Positions 34,544 through 43,020 are shown, counted from the stretch's first letter. The stretch is DNA of 64,000 nt from Profundibacter sp033851955 (GCA_033851955.1 JAWSVK010000009.1:248001-312000), one strand, 5' to 3'. Numbers and translations are program-made. The notes: generated by a model from the sequence alone, not told the origin.

Positions 34544-35395
34544 TTAACTCTTGTCGCCAGCTGATGGGGAGGTTTTGCGGCTACCAAAAACCATATCGTC
34601 AGTGAGTTCGTCCAGATTATTTGTGGAGCGGAAATTATCTTCTGGCATTGGCATCTTCCCAAGCACTGAAAAACGGATTGTCAAAAATGGTTCGTCCGGT
34701 GAAATGAAAACGTCTTGTTCCGTTTCGTTTGAAACAGTTACCGTTAGGTGTCCATTGAATCCCGGATCAATAATCGGGCCATTTAGGATGTTCAGGGATT
34801 TTTTGGCTATCGTTGATGGAGCGTGAATTTCAGCTTCCATCCACTCGGGTAGATCAAAGCATTCTCTTGTCCGAATCCTTAACGCTTTCGCCTTTGGAAT
34901 TTTCAACGGCTCAAAGATCAGCTTATTGTCGCCGCCTTCTTTTGTTCCCAAGTATCCAATTCGAGTGTCGTATGAGGTCAACTTAATCCGTCTCGGGTCA
35001 AAATCTTCTATTCCATAGGTGACCCCATTTCGCTTGGTCCAAAAGAGATCATATATTTGCTCATTTACAAGTCGGCTCATCGCGGTGAAATTAGAACCCT
35101 TCATATCCTCAGTTGGCGTTAGTCTTAAAGTTTCCGAAAGAAATTCTTCAGGAGTTTTGTCTGTGCCGTTGCTGATATCGTCCTCGATCTGAAGCCATAT
35201 TAACTTGGTCCCGCCGACAGCCGCAGCCAGTTCTTCCGCGAAGTGCGGCGTAAACGTGCGCCCGCCGCTCCCCACTAGACTTATTGCACCCTGAGTGAAA
35301 TCCATCCGGAGCGAAAGTTGCTTTTGAGTTAGGCCACATGCCTTGCGTGCGGCTGTTATAACGTCGCCTAACGTTGTTTTTTTTATATCTGACAT
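34544..35395 (-). CDS. XRE-type regulator fused to a dCTP-deaminase/dUTPase-fold domain, probably non-catalytic
   Basis: A 283-residue two-domain protein. Residues 8-62 are a lambda-repressor-like helix-turn-helix (ARKACGLTQKQLSLRM, FTQGAISLV). Residues about 137-245 resemble dCTP deaminase/dUTPase: LTSYDTRIGYLG, CFDLPEWMEAEIHAPST and IIDPGFNGHLTVTVSN. The catalytic glutamate expected in the last motif (LEF-N in dCTP deaminase) is T220, and the arginine of GRSSLAR is P193, so the domain probably senses a nucleotide or binds a partner. The start has no ribosome binding site of its own and lies three bases after the stop of a 50-residue membrane peptide gene. Base composition is AT-richer than its neighbours. 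Confidence 0.72.
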   Translation of the reverse strand: MSDIKKTTLGDVITAARKACGLTQKQLSLRMDFTQGAISLVGSGGRTFTPHFAEELAAAVGGTKLIWLQIEDDISNGTDKTPEEFLSETLRLTPTEDMKGSNFTAMSRLVNEQIYDLFWTKRNGVTYGIEDFDPRRIKLTSYDTRIGYLGTKEGGDNKLIFEPLKIPKAKALRIRTRECFDLPEWMEAEIHAPSTIAKKSLNILNGPIIDPGFNGHLTVTVSNETEQDVFISPDEPFLTIRFSVLGKMPMPEDNFRSTNNLDELTDDMVFGSRKTSPSAGDKS

Positions 35396-35398
35396 AAC

Positions 35399-35551
35399 TT
35401 ACGGCCAATCGCGGTTTAGTAGAAATCTCATAATACGGACAATTGACCCCATAGTTCGGATGGCTAAAGCAGCAAGTCCTGCGGCCCAGATCAGATTGTT
35501 GAGAATTCTACGCCACGCTGGCGGCCCCCCTGGATTTGGTAGTTTCTTCAT
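35399..35551 (-). CDS. Small membrane peptide (50 residues) upstream of the XRE-dUTPase-like gene
   Basis: An ATG at 35551 preceded by GGAGG with five bases between opens a 50-codon frame ending in TAA three bases before the XRE-fusion start. The peptide starts MKKLPNPGGPPAWRR, then has a hydrophobic stretch from about residue 16 to 31 (ILNNLIWAAGLAALAI) and an amphipathic, arginine-containing tail ending NRDWP. The ideal ribosome binding site and the tight spacing make it a likely real gene, with the downstream gene translated by coupling. It could be a membrane-active effector, an antitoxin/toxin partner, or only a leader peptide. Confidence 0.6.
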   Translation of the reverse strand: MKKLPNPGGPPAWRRILNNLIWAAGLAALAIRTMGSIVRIMRFLLNRDWP

Positions 35552-35826
35552 CGTCGCCTCCACTTAGCAAATTGTGAAAATTGCCTGCAGCTTCAAGTGG
35601 ATCAATTTCGATTTGATTCTTGTCCTTGCGTTTATTACACACTGATATAATATATATTACAAGAGGAAAATCTAAGAAGTAAGGCGACTCAATTGGGGAA
35701 AATTATTTCTCCCAGTAATATCAATGCGGTGCGCTGGATCGACTTTGGTTACTATTTTCCAAGTAATTGCTCTTGAACCCATCCCGCAGCCCCCCCATAA
35801 GCACACATTGAGATTTAACGATTCCA
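35552..35826. promoter_or_regulatory. AT-rich control region between the XRE unit and rsfS, with a 12-bp palindrome
   Basis: The gap between two divergent genes contains the perfect palindrome TAATATATATTA (35648-35659), about 100 bases upstream of the small-peptide ATG. It is a candidate operator for the XRE protein. The plus strand also shows TATAAT at 35646-35651, a possible rsfS -10 element without a good -35. I see no further gene. Confidence 0.45.
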
Positions 35827-36285
35827 ATGTTAAACATAGAAAAACCCGCGCAGATAAGGAACGAACGTTTGTCCAGCACCGCAAAACAGGTTTCAAGCAA
35901 AGACTTGCTTGACCGCATCCTGACCTCTCTTGAGGAAAGCAAAGCCGAAGATGTGATTTCGATTGACCTCAAGGGCAAAAGCGAGATCGCCGATCACATG
36001 GTGATCTGCACTGGCCGCTCCACGCGTCAAGTCACAGCGATGGCGGAAATTCTGGCGGATCAGCTCAAGCATGAATTTTTGGTTTTCCCGAAAATCGAGG
36101 GTAAAGACCAAGGCGATTGGGTTCTGCTGGATGCAGGCGACGTGATCGTGCATGTGTTCCGCCCCGAAGTGCGCGAATTCTACCAGCTTGAAAAACTGTG
36201 GCAGGGCATCCGTCCCACAGAAGCATCGCACCCCACGCAGGGGGCGCACTCCACGTTAAAGTCGGACCCCATCGACACCATCTGA
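35827..36285 (+). CDS. rsfS: Ribosome silencing factor RsfS
   Basis: A 152-residue RsfS (Iojap) protein. The conserved core KAEDVISIDLKGKSEIADHMVICTGRSTRQV and the block EGKDQGDWVLLDAGDVIVHVFRPEVREFYQLEKLW are present. It binds ribosomal protein uL14 and blocks subunit joining in starvation. The ATG at 35827 has no visible ribosome binding site; TTG at 35869 has AAGGA eight bases upstream and gives a length closer to the family, so it may be the true start. The stop overlaps rlmH (ATGA). Confidence 0.93.
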   Translation: MLNIEKPAQIRNERLSSTAKQVSSKDLLDRILTSLEESKAEDVISIDLKGKSEIADHMVICTGRSTRQVTAMAEILADQLKHEFLVFPKIEGKDQGDWVLLDAGDVIVHVFRPEVREFYQLEKLWQGIRPTEASHPTQGAHSTLKSDPIDTI

Positions 36286-36755
36286 TGCGGGTGCATATTT
36301 GCGCCGTTGGCCGCCTGCGGGCCGGACCCGAGCGCGAATTGCTGGACGACTACCTCACACGATTTGACCGCACTGGTCGCGCGCTGGGCCTTGGCCCCGC
36401 CGTGGTGCATGAGGTCGAGGACAAAAAAGGCGGCGGGCAAGATGCCGAAGCCATTTTGCTGGAACGCGCCATCCCCAAAGGGGCGGTGATCTGCGCCTTG
36501 GATGAACGTGGCCGCGTGCTGCCCTCGCCTGAATTTGCCACCAAACTCGGCAATTGGCGCGACCAAGGCTGCTCTGATCTTGCGTTCATCATCGGCGGCG
36601 CCGACGGCATCGCCAAACCCCTACGCGCCCGCATCGATTTCAAACTATCCTTCGGCGCCATGGTCTGGCCCCACATGCTAGCCCGCGTGATGCTCAGCGA
36701 ACAGCTGTACCGTGCCTCAACAATCTTGGCAGGTGGGCCGTATCATCGGGTTTGA
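36285..36755 (+). CDS. rlmH: 23S rRNA (pseudouridine(1915)-N3)-methyltransferase RlmH
   Basis: A 156-residue SPOUT methyltransferase. It begins MRVHICAVGRLRAGPE and ends with the knot region FIIGGADGIAKPL...MVWPHMLARVMLSEQLYRA. It methylates pseudouridine 1915 of helix 69 in assembled ribosomes. The usual neighbour rsfS lies directly upstream with an ATGA overlap. Confidence 0.97.
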   Translation: MRVHICAVGRLRAGPERELLDDYLTRFDRTGRALGLGPAVVHEVEDKKGGGQDAEAILLERAIPKGAVICALDERGRVLPSPEFATKLGNWRDQGCSDLAFIIGGADGIAKPLRARIDFKLSFGAMVWPHMLARVMLSEQLYRASTILAGGPYHRV

Positions 36756-36822
36756 GGCTCTCAGCAAAACGGTCTAACAGCCTCCGCAGGTAAAAACCTT
36801 ATCCCGCTAAAACCACCCGTCA

Positions 36823-36974
36823 TTTTGCAAAAATGGCAGCGCCCGACCGCCCCACGGCGGGCGCTTTTGCAGCCTCAAGTCTGGGGGCGACGCCGCACTT
36901 CATACACAGCACGGAGCCAACCGAACACACAGCACCATGCGCCCACCCGGTCGGGCGCTGCCATTTTTGCAAAA
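36823..36974. repeat. 152-bp element with perfect 27-bp terminal inverted repeats (MITE-like)
   Basis: Positions 36823-36849 are the exact reverse complement of 36948-36974 (27 of 27 bases, starting TTTTGCAAAAATGGC). The 98-base interior holds smaller GC-rich stems and no gene. Flanks read CGTC plus one base on the left and CGTC directly on the right, which could be an imperfect target-site duplication. It may instead be a long cruciform or bidirectional terminator between rlmH and gpmI. Confidence 0.6.
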
Positions 36975-37047
36975 CGTCTAGGCGACCGCCTGTTGCCCTC
37001 GCATCCTAGGACGCGTAAAACGTCGTCAACCGCATCAGGAGCCTCCC

Positions 37048-38568
37048 ATGACCACACCCAAACCCGTCGTTTTGTGCATCCTTGATGGCTGGGGCATCCG
37101 CGAGGCTGATGACGCCAACGCCCCAACGCTGGCCAACACCCCGAATTTCGACGCGATCCTGCGCGATTGCCCATCCTCAGAACTGATCACTCACGGCCCT
37201 GATGTAGGCCTGCCGACAGGTCAGATGGGCAACTCTGAGGTCGGGCACACCAATATTGGCGCTGGCCGTGTGGTCCCGATGGACTTGGGGATGATTGATC
37301 TGGCGATTGAGGATGGCACGTTTAACCAGAACGCCCCGTTGCAAGGCTTCATCAACAATGTGAAAGCCGCCAAAGGCACCGCCCATCTTATGGCGCTGGT
37401 GTCGGACGGTGGGGTGCATGGCCATATTGACCACGTGGTTGCCGCCGCCAAGGTGATGGTCGAGGCAGGCCTACCCGTGATGGTCCATGCGATCACCGAT
37501 GGTCGCGATGTGCCGCCACAATCGGCGGCTACATTCATCGCCGACCTGATCGAACGCTTGCCCGAAGGCGCCAAAGTCGCCACCGTGATTGGGCGTTACT
37601 ACGCGCTGGACCGTGACAACCGGTGGGAACGGGTCGGACTGGCATTTGACGCTATAATCAATGGCAAAGGCCTAAGTGCGAGCACAGCAACGGACGCCGT
37701 TGCGCAGTCCTATGCGAACGATGTGACTGACGAATTTATCAAACCCACCAGCATTGCCGGATACACTGGTGTGCAGGACGGCGACGGTATTTTCTGCTTG
37801 AACTTCCGCGCAGACCGCGCCCGCGAGATACTTGCCGCCATTGGGCAGCCAGACTTTGACGGCTTTAAAACAGGCAAGCGTCCGGCTTTGTCAGCTTTGC
37901 TCGGGATGGTGCAATATTCCGACGCCCACAACACATATATGACCACGGTTTTCCCCAAACGCGCGCTGGTGAATACGCTGGGCGAATGGGTTGCGAAACA
38001 GGGGCTGCGTCAGTTCCGCCTGGCCGAAACCGAGAAATACCCGCATGTGACGTTCTTTTTGAACGGCGGCAAAGAAGTACCGGAAATCGGCGAAGACCGC
38101 TACATGGCCCAAAGCCCCAAAGTCGCGACGTATGATCTGCAACCAGAAATGTCAGCCGCCGAAGTGGCCGAGCATTTCGTGGGCGCGATTGAAGACGGCT
38201 ATGACCTGATCGTCACCAATTTCGCCAACCCCGATATGGTCGGCCACACTGGCAACATCCCCGCAGCCGTGAAGGCTTGCGAGGCAGTGGACCAAGGTTT
38301 GGGGCTGGTACTGGCAGCGCTGAAATCCGCGGGTGGCGCGATGATCGTCACGGCGGACCACGGCAATTGCGAAACCATGATTGACCCTGAAACCGGAGGG
38401 CCACACACCGCCCACACCATCAATCCTGTGCCTGTCATTTTGGTCGGGGCACCAGACGGTACCACGCTGTATCAAGGCCGTTTGTCAGATCTAGCACCAA
38501 CCCTGTTGGACCTGATGAACCTGCCTCTGCCGGATGAGATGACCGGCGAAAGCCTGATTGATAAATGA
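37048..38568 (+). CDS. gpmI: 2,3-bisphosphoglycerate-independent phosphoglycerate mutase
   Basis: A 506-residue metal-dependent enzyme of glycolysis/gluconeogenesis that interconverts 3- and 2-phosphoglycerate. The N-terminal metal site is LCILDGWG, the nucleophilic serine is in GNSEVGHTNIGAG, and the second metal site includes TNFANPDMVGHTG and VTADHGNCE. The ATG follows CAGGAG. Its TGA overlaps the start of the EnvC-like gene. Confidence 0.97.
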   Translation: MTTPKPVVLCILDGWGIREADDANAPTLANTPNFDAILRDCPSSELITHGPDVGLPTGQMGNSEVGHTNIGAGRVVPMDLGMIDLAIEDGTFNQNAPLQGFINNVKAAKGTAHLMALVSDGGVHGHIDHVVAAAKVMVEAGLPVMVHAITDGRDVPPQSAATFIADLIERLPEGAKVATVIGRYYALDRDNRWERVGLAFDAIINGKGLSASTATDAVAQSYANDVTDEFIKPTSIAGYTGVQDGDGIFCLNFRADRAREILAAIGQPDFDGFKTGKRPALSALLGMVQYSDAHNTYMTTVFPKRALVNTLGEWVAKQGLRQFRLAETEKYPHVTFFLNGGKEVPEIGEDRYMAQSPKVATYDLQPEMSAAEVAEHFVGAIEDGYDLIVTNFANPDMVGHTGNIPAAVKACEAVDQGLGLVLAALKSAGGAMIVTADHGNCETMIDPETGGPHTAHTINPVPVILVGAPDGTTLYQGRLSDLAPTLLDLMNLPLPDEMTGESLIDK

Positions 38569-39704
38569 GTTGGCGCGGCCTAATTTTGGTAGCGGCGCTG
38601 TCGCTGACAGCCAGCATTGCGGGTGCTGACACCGATCCGTCCCATCTGGCCAAACGTGCAGCACAACAGTTGAACGTGGCAGCGATTGCTTTGCGGGATG
38701 CGGATCAGGCCAGTGACCGCGTGGCGGCGCTGACCCAGACCATTCAGGCCTATGAGGCGGGGCTGGTGGCGATGCGTGAAGGCATCAGGCGGGCCTCGAT
38801 CGCAGAACACGCACTACAGTTGGAATTTGACGCCAAAAGCGAAGATGTTTCACGTCTGCTCGGCGTGTTGCAAAGCATGCAGGCCACGTCAGCGCCGCTG
38901 TTGTTGCTGCACCCTTCAGGGCCAATCGGAACCGCGCGTTCTGGCATGATTTTGGCCGAAGTCACCCCTGCCATTCAGGCCCAAGCGCAAGAGTTGCGCA
39001 GCCAACTGGAAGAGGTCGCGCTGCTGCACAGCCTGCAAGAAAGCTCAGCCCAAATCCTGCTCGACGGGCTACACGGCGCCCAAGAGGCCCGCACAGAACT
39101 GTCCCAAGCCATCTCGGATCGGGTCGATTTGCCAAGGCGCTTTACCGAAGACCCCGTCAAAACCGCGATCCTGCTCGACAGCAGCGAAACCCTTGAGGGA
39201 TTCGCCAGCGGTTTGGCCAACATCGCCGAAGACGCCGAGTTGCAAATCAGCCTGCCCGACTTTGAGGACGCCAAAGGCACCCTGCCATTGCCCGCCAACG
39301 GCACCCTTTTGCGCCTTTATAACGAGCCCGACGCAGCTGGCGTGCGCCGCCCTGGCCTGCTGCTGGCCACGCGCCCAAAATCCATCGTCACCACCCCGTG
39401 GCCCGCGACAATCCGTTACCGTGGGCCATTGTTGGAATACGGAAATGTGATGATACTAGAGCCATCTAGCGGTTATTTATTGGTGCTGACTGGGTTAAAT
39501 ACGGTCTATGGAAAAATAGGCGAGGTCTTGCCAGCGGGCGCGCCTGTGGGGCTGATGGGGGGCAAACCCGCGCAAAATGACGATTTTTTATCACTATCTG
39601 GTCAACAGGGTGGTTCCGAACGCACAGAAACGCTCTATATAGAGTTGAGACACGACAAAGAAACGATAGACCCCGAGCAATGGTTCGCGCAGAAATTGCA
39701 GTGA
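38565..39704 (+). CDS. EnvC-like murein hydrolase activator with degenerate LytM domain
   Basis: A 379-residue exported protein: signal peptide (about 1-21, ending SIAGA), a long helical, probably coiled-coil region (about 25-200), and a C-terminal LytM fold with GYLLVLTGLNTVYGKIGEVLPAGAPVGLMGG in outline and LYIELRHDKETIDPEQWF. The zinc-binding HxxxD and HxH motifs are absent, as in EnvC, so it should activate amidases rather than cut peptidoglycan. The gpmI-EnvC-ctpA order is common in alphaproteobacteria. FtsEX at the left end of the window are plausible partners. Confidence 0.85.
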   Translation: MSWRGLILVAALSLTASIAGADTDPSHLAKRAAQQLNVAAIALRDADQASDRVAALTQTIQAYEAGLVAMREGIRRASIAEHALQLEFDAKSEDVSRLLGVLQSMQATSAPLLLLHPSGPIGTARSGMILAEVTPAIQAQAQELRSQLEEVALLHSLQESSAQILLDGLHGAQEARTELSQAISDRVDLPRRFTEDPVKTAILLDSSETLEGFASGLANIAEDAELQISLPDFEDAKGTLPLPANGTLLRLYNEPDAAGVRRPGLLLATRPKSIVTTPWPATIRYRGPLLEYGNVMILEPSSGYLLVLTGLNTVYGKIGEVLPAGAPVGLMGGKPAQNDDFLSLSGQQGGSERTETLYIELRHDKETIDPEQWFAQKLQ

Positions 39705-39742
39705 AATTGCAGTGAAATCGGACGAACAAGGAATAAGATGTT

Positions 39743-41077
39743 ATGAAGAAATTCGTTATGGCGGCGCTTGGCGGTACATTGGCCGGAGTGGTTGCAACCA
39801 CCCAAATCGCCGGACCTTTGATTGCCCAAGAAAATGCCAACAACACGTCGGTCTATCAACAGCTTGATTTGTTTGGCGACGTGTTTGAGCGCATCCGCGC
39901 CCAATACGTCAGCGAAGTCGATGAGGCCGATTTGATTGAAGCTGCGATCAAGGGGATGATGACATCGCTTGATCCGCACTCTAGCTATCTGCCGCCACGC
40001 GACTTTGACGATATGCAGGTGCAAACCCGTGGCGAATTCGGCGGGCTGGGCATCGAAGTGACCCAAGAAGACGGCTTTGTGAAGGTCGTCTCGCCAATGG
40101 ACGGCACCCCTGCGGATGCGGCGGGCGTCGAGGCTGGCGATTTCATCACCCATGTCGATGGCGACAGCCTGCTTGGGTTGGATTTGAACGAAGCGGTTGA
40201 ATTGATGCGCGGGCCGATTGGCTCGGAAATCATCATCACCGTGGTGCGTGAAGGTCTGGAAGAGCCGATTGAAATCTCGATTATCCGTGACACCATTAAA
40301 CTAACGGCTGTGCGCGCCCGTACCGAAGGTGAAACTGTTGTTTTGCGGATCACCACTTTTAACGATCAAACCTATCCCAACCTGAAGAGCGGTCTGGAAA
40401 AAGCCGTCGAAGAAGCTGGCGGCATGGACAAGGTCAACGGCTTTGTCATCGATCTGCGCAACAATCCAGGTGGTCTGCTGAACCAAGCGATCCGCGTTTC
40501 GGATGCGTTTTTGGAATCCGGCGAGATCGTTTCCACCCGTGGACGCAGCCCCGAGGACGGTGATCGTTTCAACGCCACCCCGGGCGATTTGGCGATGGGA
40601 AAACCGGTCGTGGTTTTGATCAATGGCGGCTCGGCTTCGGCCTCTGAAATCGTTGCCGGAGCCTTAAAGGATCACCGCCGCGCGGTTGTTGTTGGCACAA
40701 AAAGCTTTGGCAAAGGCTCGGTTCAAACCATCATGCCGGTTAAAGGCGACGGCGCGATGCGCCTGACCACGGCGCGGTATTACACGCCATCGGGTCGCTC
40801 AATTCAGGGCCTTGGCGTTTCACCTGACATCATTGTGGAACAGCCGCGCCGCGAACCCGAGGAAGATGTGGGCGAGACCAAGCGACCATCGGCACGCTCC
40901 GAGGCCGATCTGCGCGATTCCATTAGCAATGACAGCTATACCGAAGAAGAACGCCGCCAGATCGAAGAAGATCGCGAACTCGCCGAAGACGCCGCCAAAC
41001 TGCGCGAAAGCGATGCGCAGCTGGCCTATGCGATTGACGTTCTAAAAGGTCTGTCAGCCCTTTCACCGCAAAACTAG
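39743..41077 (+). CDS. ctpA: S41 family C-terminal processing peptidase
   Basis: A 444-residue periplasmic serine protease. It has a signal peptide (about 1-28), a PDZ domain (about 80-170) and the S41 core with the catalytic serine in GGSASASEIV and lysine in SFGKGSVQ. The C-terminal 70 residues are highly charged. It probably trims or degrades envelope proteins. AAGGA lies ten bases before the ATG. Confidence 0.95.
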   Translation: MKKFVMAALGGTLAGVVATTQIAGPLIAQENANNTSVYQQLDLFGDVFERIRAQYVSEVDEADLIEAAIKGMMTSLDPHSSYLPPRDFDDMQVQTRGEFGGLGIEVTQEDGFVKVVSPMDGTPADAAGVEAGDFITHVDGDSLLGLDLNEAVELMRGPIGSEIIITVVREGLEEPIEISIIRDTIKLTAVRARTEGETVVLRITTFNDQTYPNLKSGLEKAVEEAGGMDKVNGFVIDLRNNPGGLLNQAIRVSDAFLESGEIVSTRGRSPEDGDRFNATPGDLAMGKPVVVLINGGSASASEIVAGALKDHRRAVVVGTKSFGKGSVQTIMPVKGDGAMRLTTARYYTPSGRSIQGLGVSPDIIVEQPRREPEEDVGETKRPSARSEADLRDSISNDSYTEEERRQIEEDRELAEDAAKLRESDAQLAYAIDVLKGLSALSPQN

Positions 41078-41117
41078 TCAACAGGGGGCGGGCCATTGTG
41101 TCCGCCCGTATTTTATT

Positions 41118-41600
41118 ATGACCCCAGAAAAGACAGCTGCCCTTCCGTATCGCTCGAACGCTGGCATAGTGCTGGCAAACGCAGCTGGGCTGGTGTTTGC
41201 CGGCCAGCGGATTGACAGCAAAAATGACGCTTGGCAAATGCCCCAAGGTGGGATTGATGCGGGCGAAACCCCGCGTGACGCGGCCCTGCGCGAATTGACC
41301 GAAGAGACCGGCGTCTCGGCTGATTTGGTGACCATTGAGGCCGAAACCGACGGTTGGATCACCTATGATCTGCCACCTGACCTGCTGCACAAGCTGTGGA
41401 AAGGGCGCTACCGCGGCCAGCAGCAAAAATGGTTTTTGATGCGCTTTTCGGGGCGTGATGATCAGGTGAATATTGCACTGGATCACGCGGAGTTTTCGCA
41501 ATGGAAATGGATGACGCCAGACGAATTGCTCGGCAACATCGTGCCCTTCAAACTGGATGTCTACCAATCAGTGTTTCATCACTTCAGAGACGTTTTATGA
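41118..41600 (+). CDS. rppH: RNA pyrophosphohydrolase RppH (Nudix)
   Basis: A 160-residue Nudix hydrolase that removes pyrophosphate from triphosphorylated mRNA 5' ends. The Nudix box spans residues 44-66 (GX5EX7RELXEEXGV), preceded by WQMPQGG and followed by the RppH-specific WKGRYRGQQQKWFLMRF. Its TGA overlaps the following ATG. Confidence 0.95.
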   Translation: MTPEKTAALPYRSNAGIVLANAAGLVFAGQRIDSKNDAWQMPQGGIDAGETPRDAALRELTEETGVSADLVTIEAETDGWITYDLPPDLLHKLWKGRYRGQQQKWFLMRFSGRDDQVNIALDHAEFSQWKWMTPDELLGNIVPFKLDVYQSVFHHFRDVL

Positions 41601-42082
41601 AGCACCTGCTGACAGCAATTTTTCTAATATCTCTGTCTGCAAGTCAAACGTTTGCTCTGTCCTGCATGCCCAACCAAATTGAGAATGCCTACCTCCAACA
41701 TAGCCAAGCCAAAGAGTCTTATATCCTTGTCTCCGGCATACTGACCAACAAACGTAACGCCATTCTTGGGCCATTGACCCAAGGCGTTGGGGCACGTAGT
41801 GAAAATTTTACCGCGACCTTTGTCGGCCATCAGGCCAACCGTGCCGGATTTGACAGGCCCCTCAAGGTTTCAGTGGCTGTCAGCGCCGAATGTGGCGGCC
41901 CGTGGTGTGGCTCGGTCACGGTGGACACACCTATGATGACCTTTCTTGAAATCACGCCCTACGGCCATGATTTGGTGGTTGGACCCTGCGGTGGCAACGT
42001 GTTTTATAACCCAACAAAAGATCAAATCGAACGGGCATTGCAATGCCTGCGCGGCGGCCAGTGCGAGCCGCAAATCAGATAA
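41597..42082 (+). CDS. Secreted protein of unknown function
   Basis: A 161-residue protein with a signal peptide (KHLLTAIFLISLSASQTFA) and six cysteines in the mature part, including CGGPWC and CLRGGQC, suggesting disulfides in the periplasm. I do not recognise the family. The ATG at 41597 overlaps the rppH stop; the longer frame to 41501 lies within rppH. Confidence 0.7.
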   Translation: MKHLLTAIFLISLSASQTFALSCMPNQIENAYLQHSQAKESYILVSGILTNKRNAILGPLTQGVGARSENFTATFVGHQANRAGFDRPLKVSVAVSAECGGPWCGSVTVDTPMMTFLEITPYGHDLVVGPCGGNVFYNPTKDQIERALQCLRGGQCEPQIR

Positions 42083-42120
42083 TCCTTTCCATATCACGCG
42101 CCATTCGCTAACCCGTTTGA

Positions 42121-42972
42121 ATGAGAGAAAAAATAGACACCCGCGCAATCGGCCTTGATGTTGGCTTGTCCTTTACCAAATGGCTGACGGGGGCTGAAAA
42201 CCTGCATTACGGTCTGTGGGACGGGCTGGATGTCACTGCCGGCAATCTGCACGCTGCCCAAGCGGCCTACACCAGTAAGCTGTTCAAATTGCTGCCAAAA
42301 GGCAAACTGCGGATCCTCGACATTGGTGGCGGCGCCGGTGAAACCGCGCGTAAATTGATCGCACAGGGGCACACAGTGGACATTGTTGTGCCAAGCGCCT
42401 TTTTGGCCAGCCGCTGCCGTGAAAACGCGCCAGAGGCTTTGGTGCATGAATGCATGTTTGAGGATTTGCAAACCGACAAGAAATTTGATCTGTGCCTATT
42501 TTCCGAAAGTTTCCAATACATCCCCGTCGACATTGCTTTGACCAAGGCCGCCGACTATCTGGACGAGGGCGGCGAAATAGTCGTTTCCGATTGTTTTCGA
42601 TCCGAGGGTTTTCAGCGCCACGCGGTTGGGGCAACCGTGGGCGGCGGTCACCGAATTGCGGCCTTTCGCGAGGTGCTGGCGGGCCTGCCGCTCAAAATCA
42701 TATCCGAGGAAGACATCACAGCTTCGGTGGCACCATCTGTCGATTTGGAGCAAGGGTTTTTCAACGTTATCGGCCACGCCGTGACGCGAATTGACGAAGA
42801 GTTAGGACAGAAAAAACGTAAAACCCGCTGGTTTATTCAGCGCGCCCTGATGACGCTGATGAGCAAACGCAAACGCTACCGGTTGAACCAACGCCTGAAC
42901 GAGCAGACCCGCACAGCGGCGCATTTCACAGCCAACAATATCTATTTGATGATCAAACTAAAGCCCGAATAG
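42121..42972 (+). CDS. Class I SAM-dependent methyltransferase
   Basis: A 283-residue methyltransferase. Motif I is LDIGGGAGETARKL (about 62-75) and motif II/III follows in FDLCLFSESFQYIPVD, with YLDEGGEIVVSDCF after it. No substrate-specific motif is visible; the basic C-terminus (RALMTLMSKRKRYRLNQR) may contact membrane or nucleic acid. Confidence 0.82.
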   Translation: MREKIDTRAIGLDVGLSFTKWLTGAENLHYGLWDGLDVTAGNLHAAQAAYTSKLFKLLPKGKLRILDIGGGAGETARKLIAQGHTVDIVVPSAFLASRCRENAPEALVHECMFEDLQTDKKFDLCLFSESFQYIPVDIALTKAADYLDEGGEIVVSDCFRSEGFQRHAVGATVGGGHRIAAFREVLAGLPLKIISEEDITASVAPSVDLEQGFFNVIGHAVTRIDEELGQKKRKTRWFIQRALMTLMSKRKRYRLNQRLNEQTRTAAHFTANNIYLMIKLKPE

Positions 42973-43020
42973 AGAAGGCATTTAGCTCGTCTTTTTAGGC
43001 GGGTGAAGCTGTGGTTTATG

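Noticed and set aside
35571..35700. Small RNA or riboswitch in the AT-rich gap
   Set aside because: Only short AT palindromes and one weak GGGA/TCCC stem are visible; nothing matches a known RNA family.
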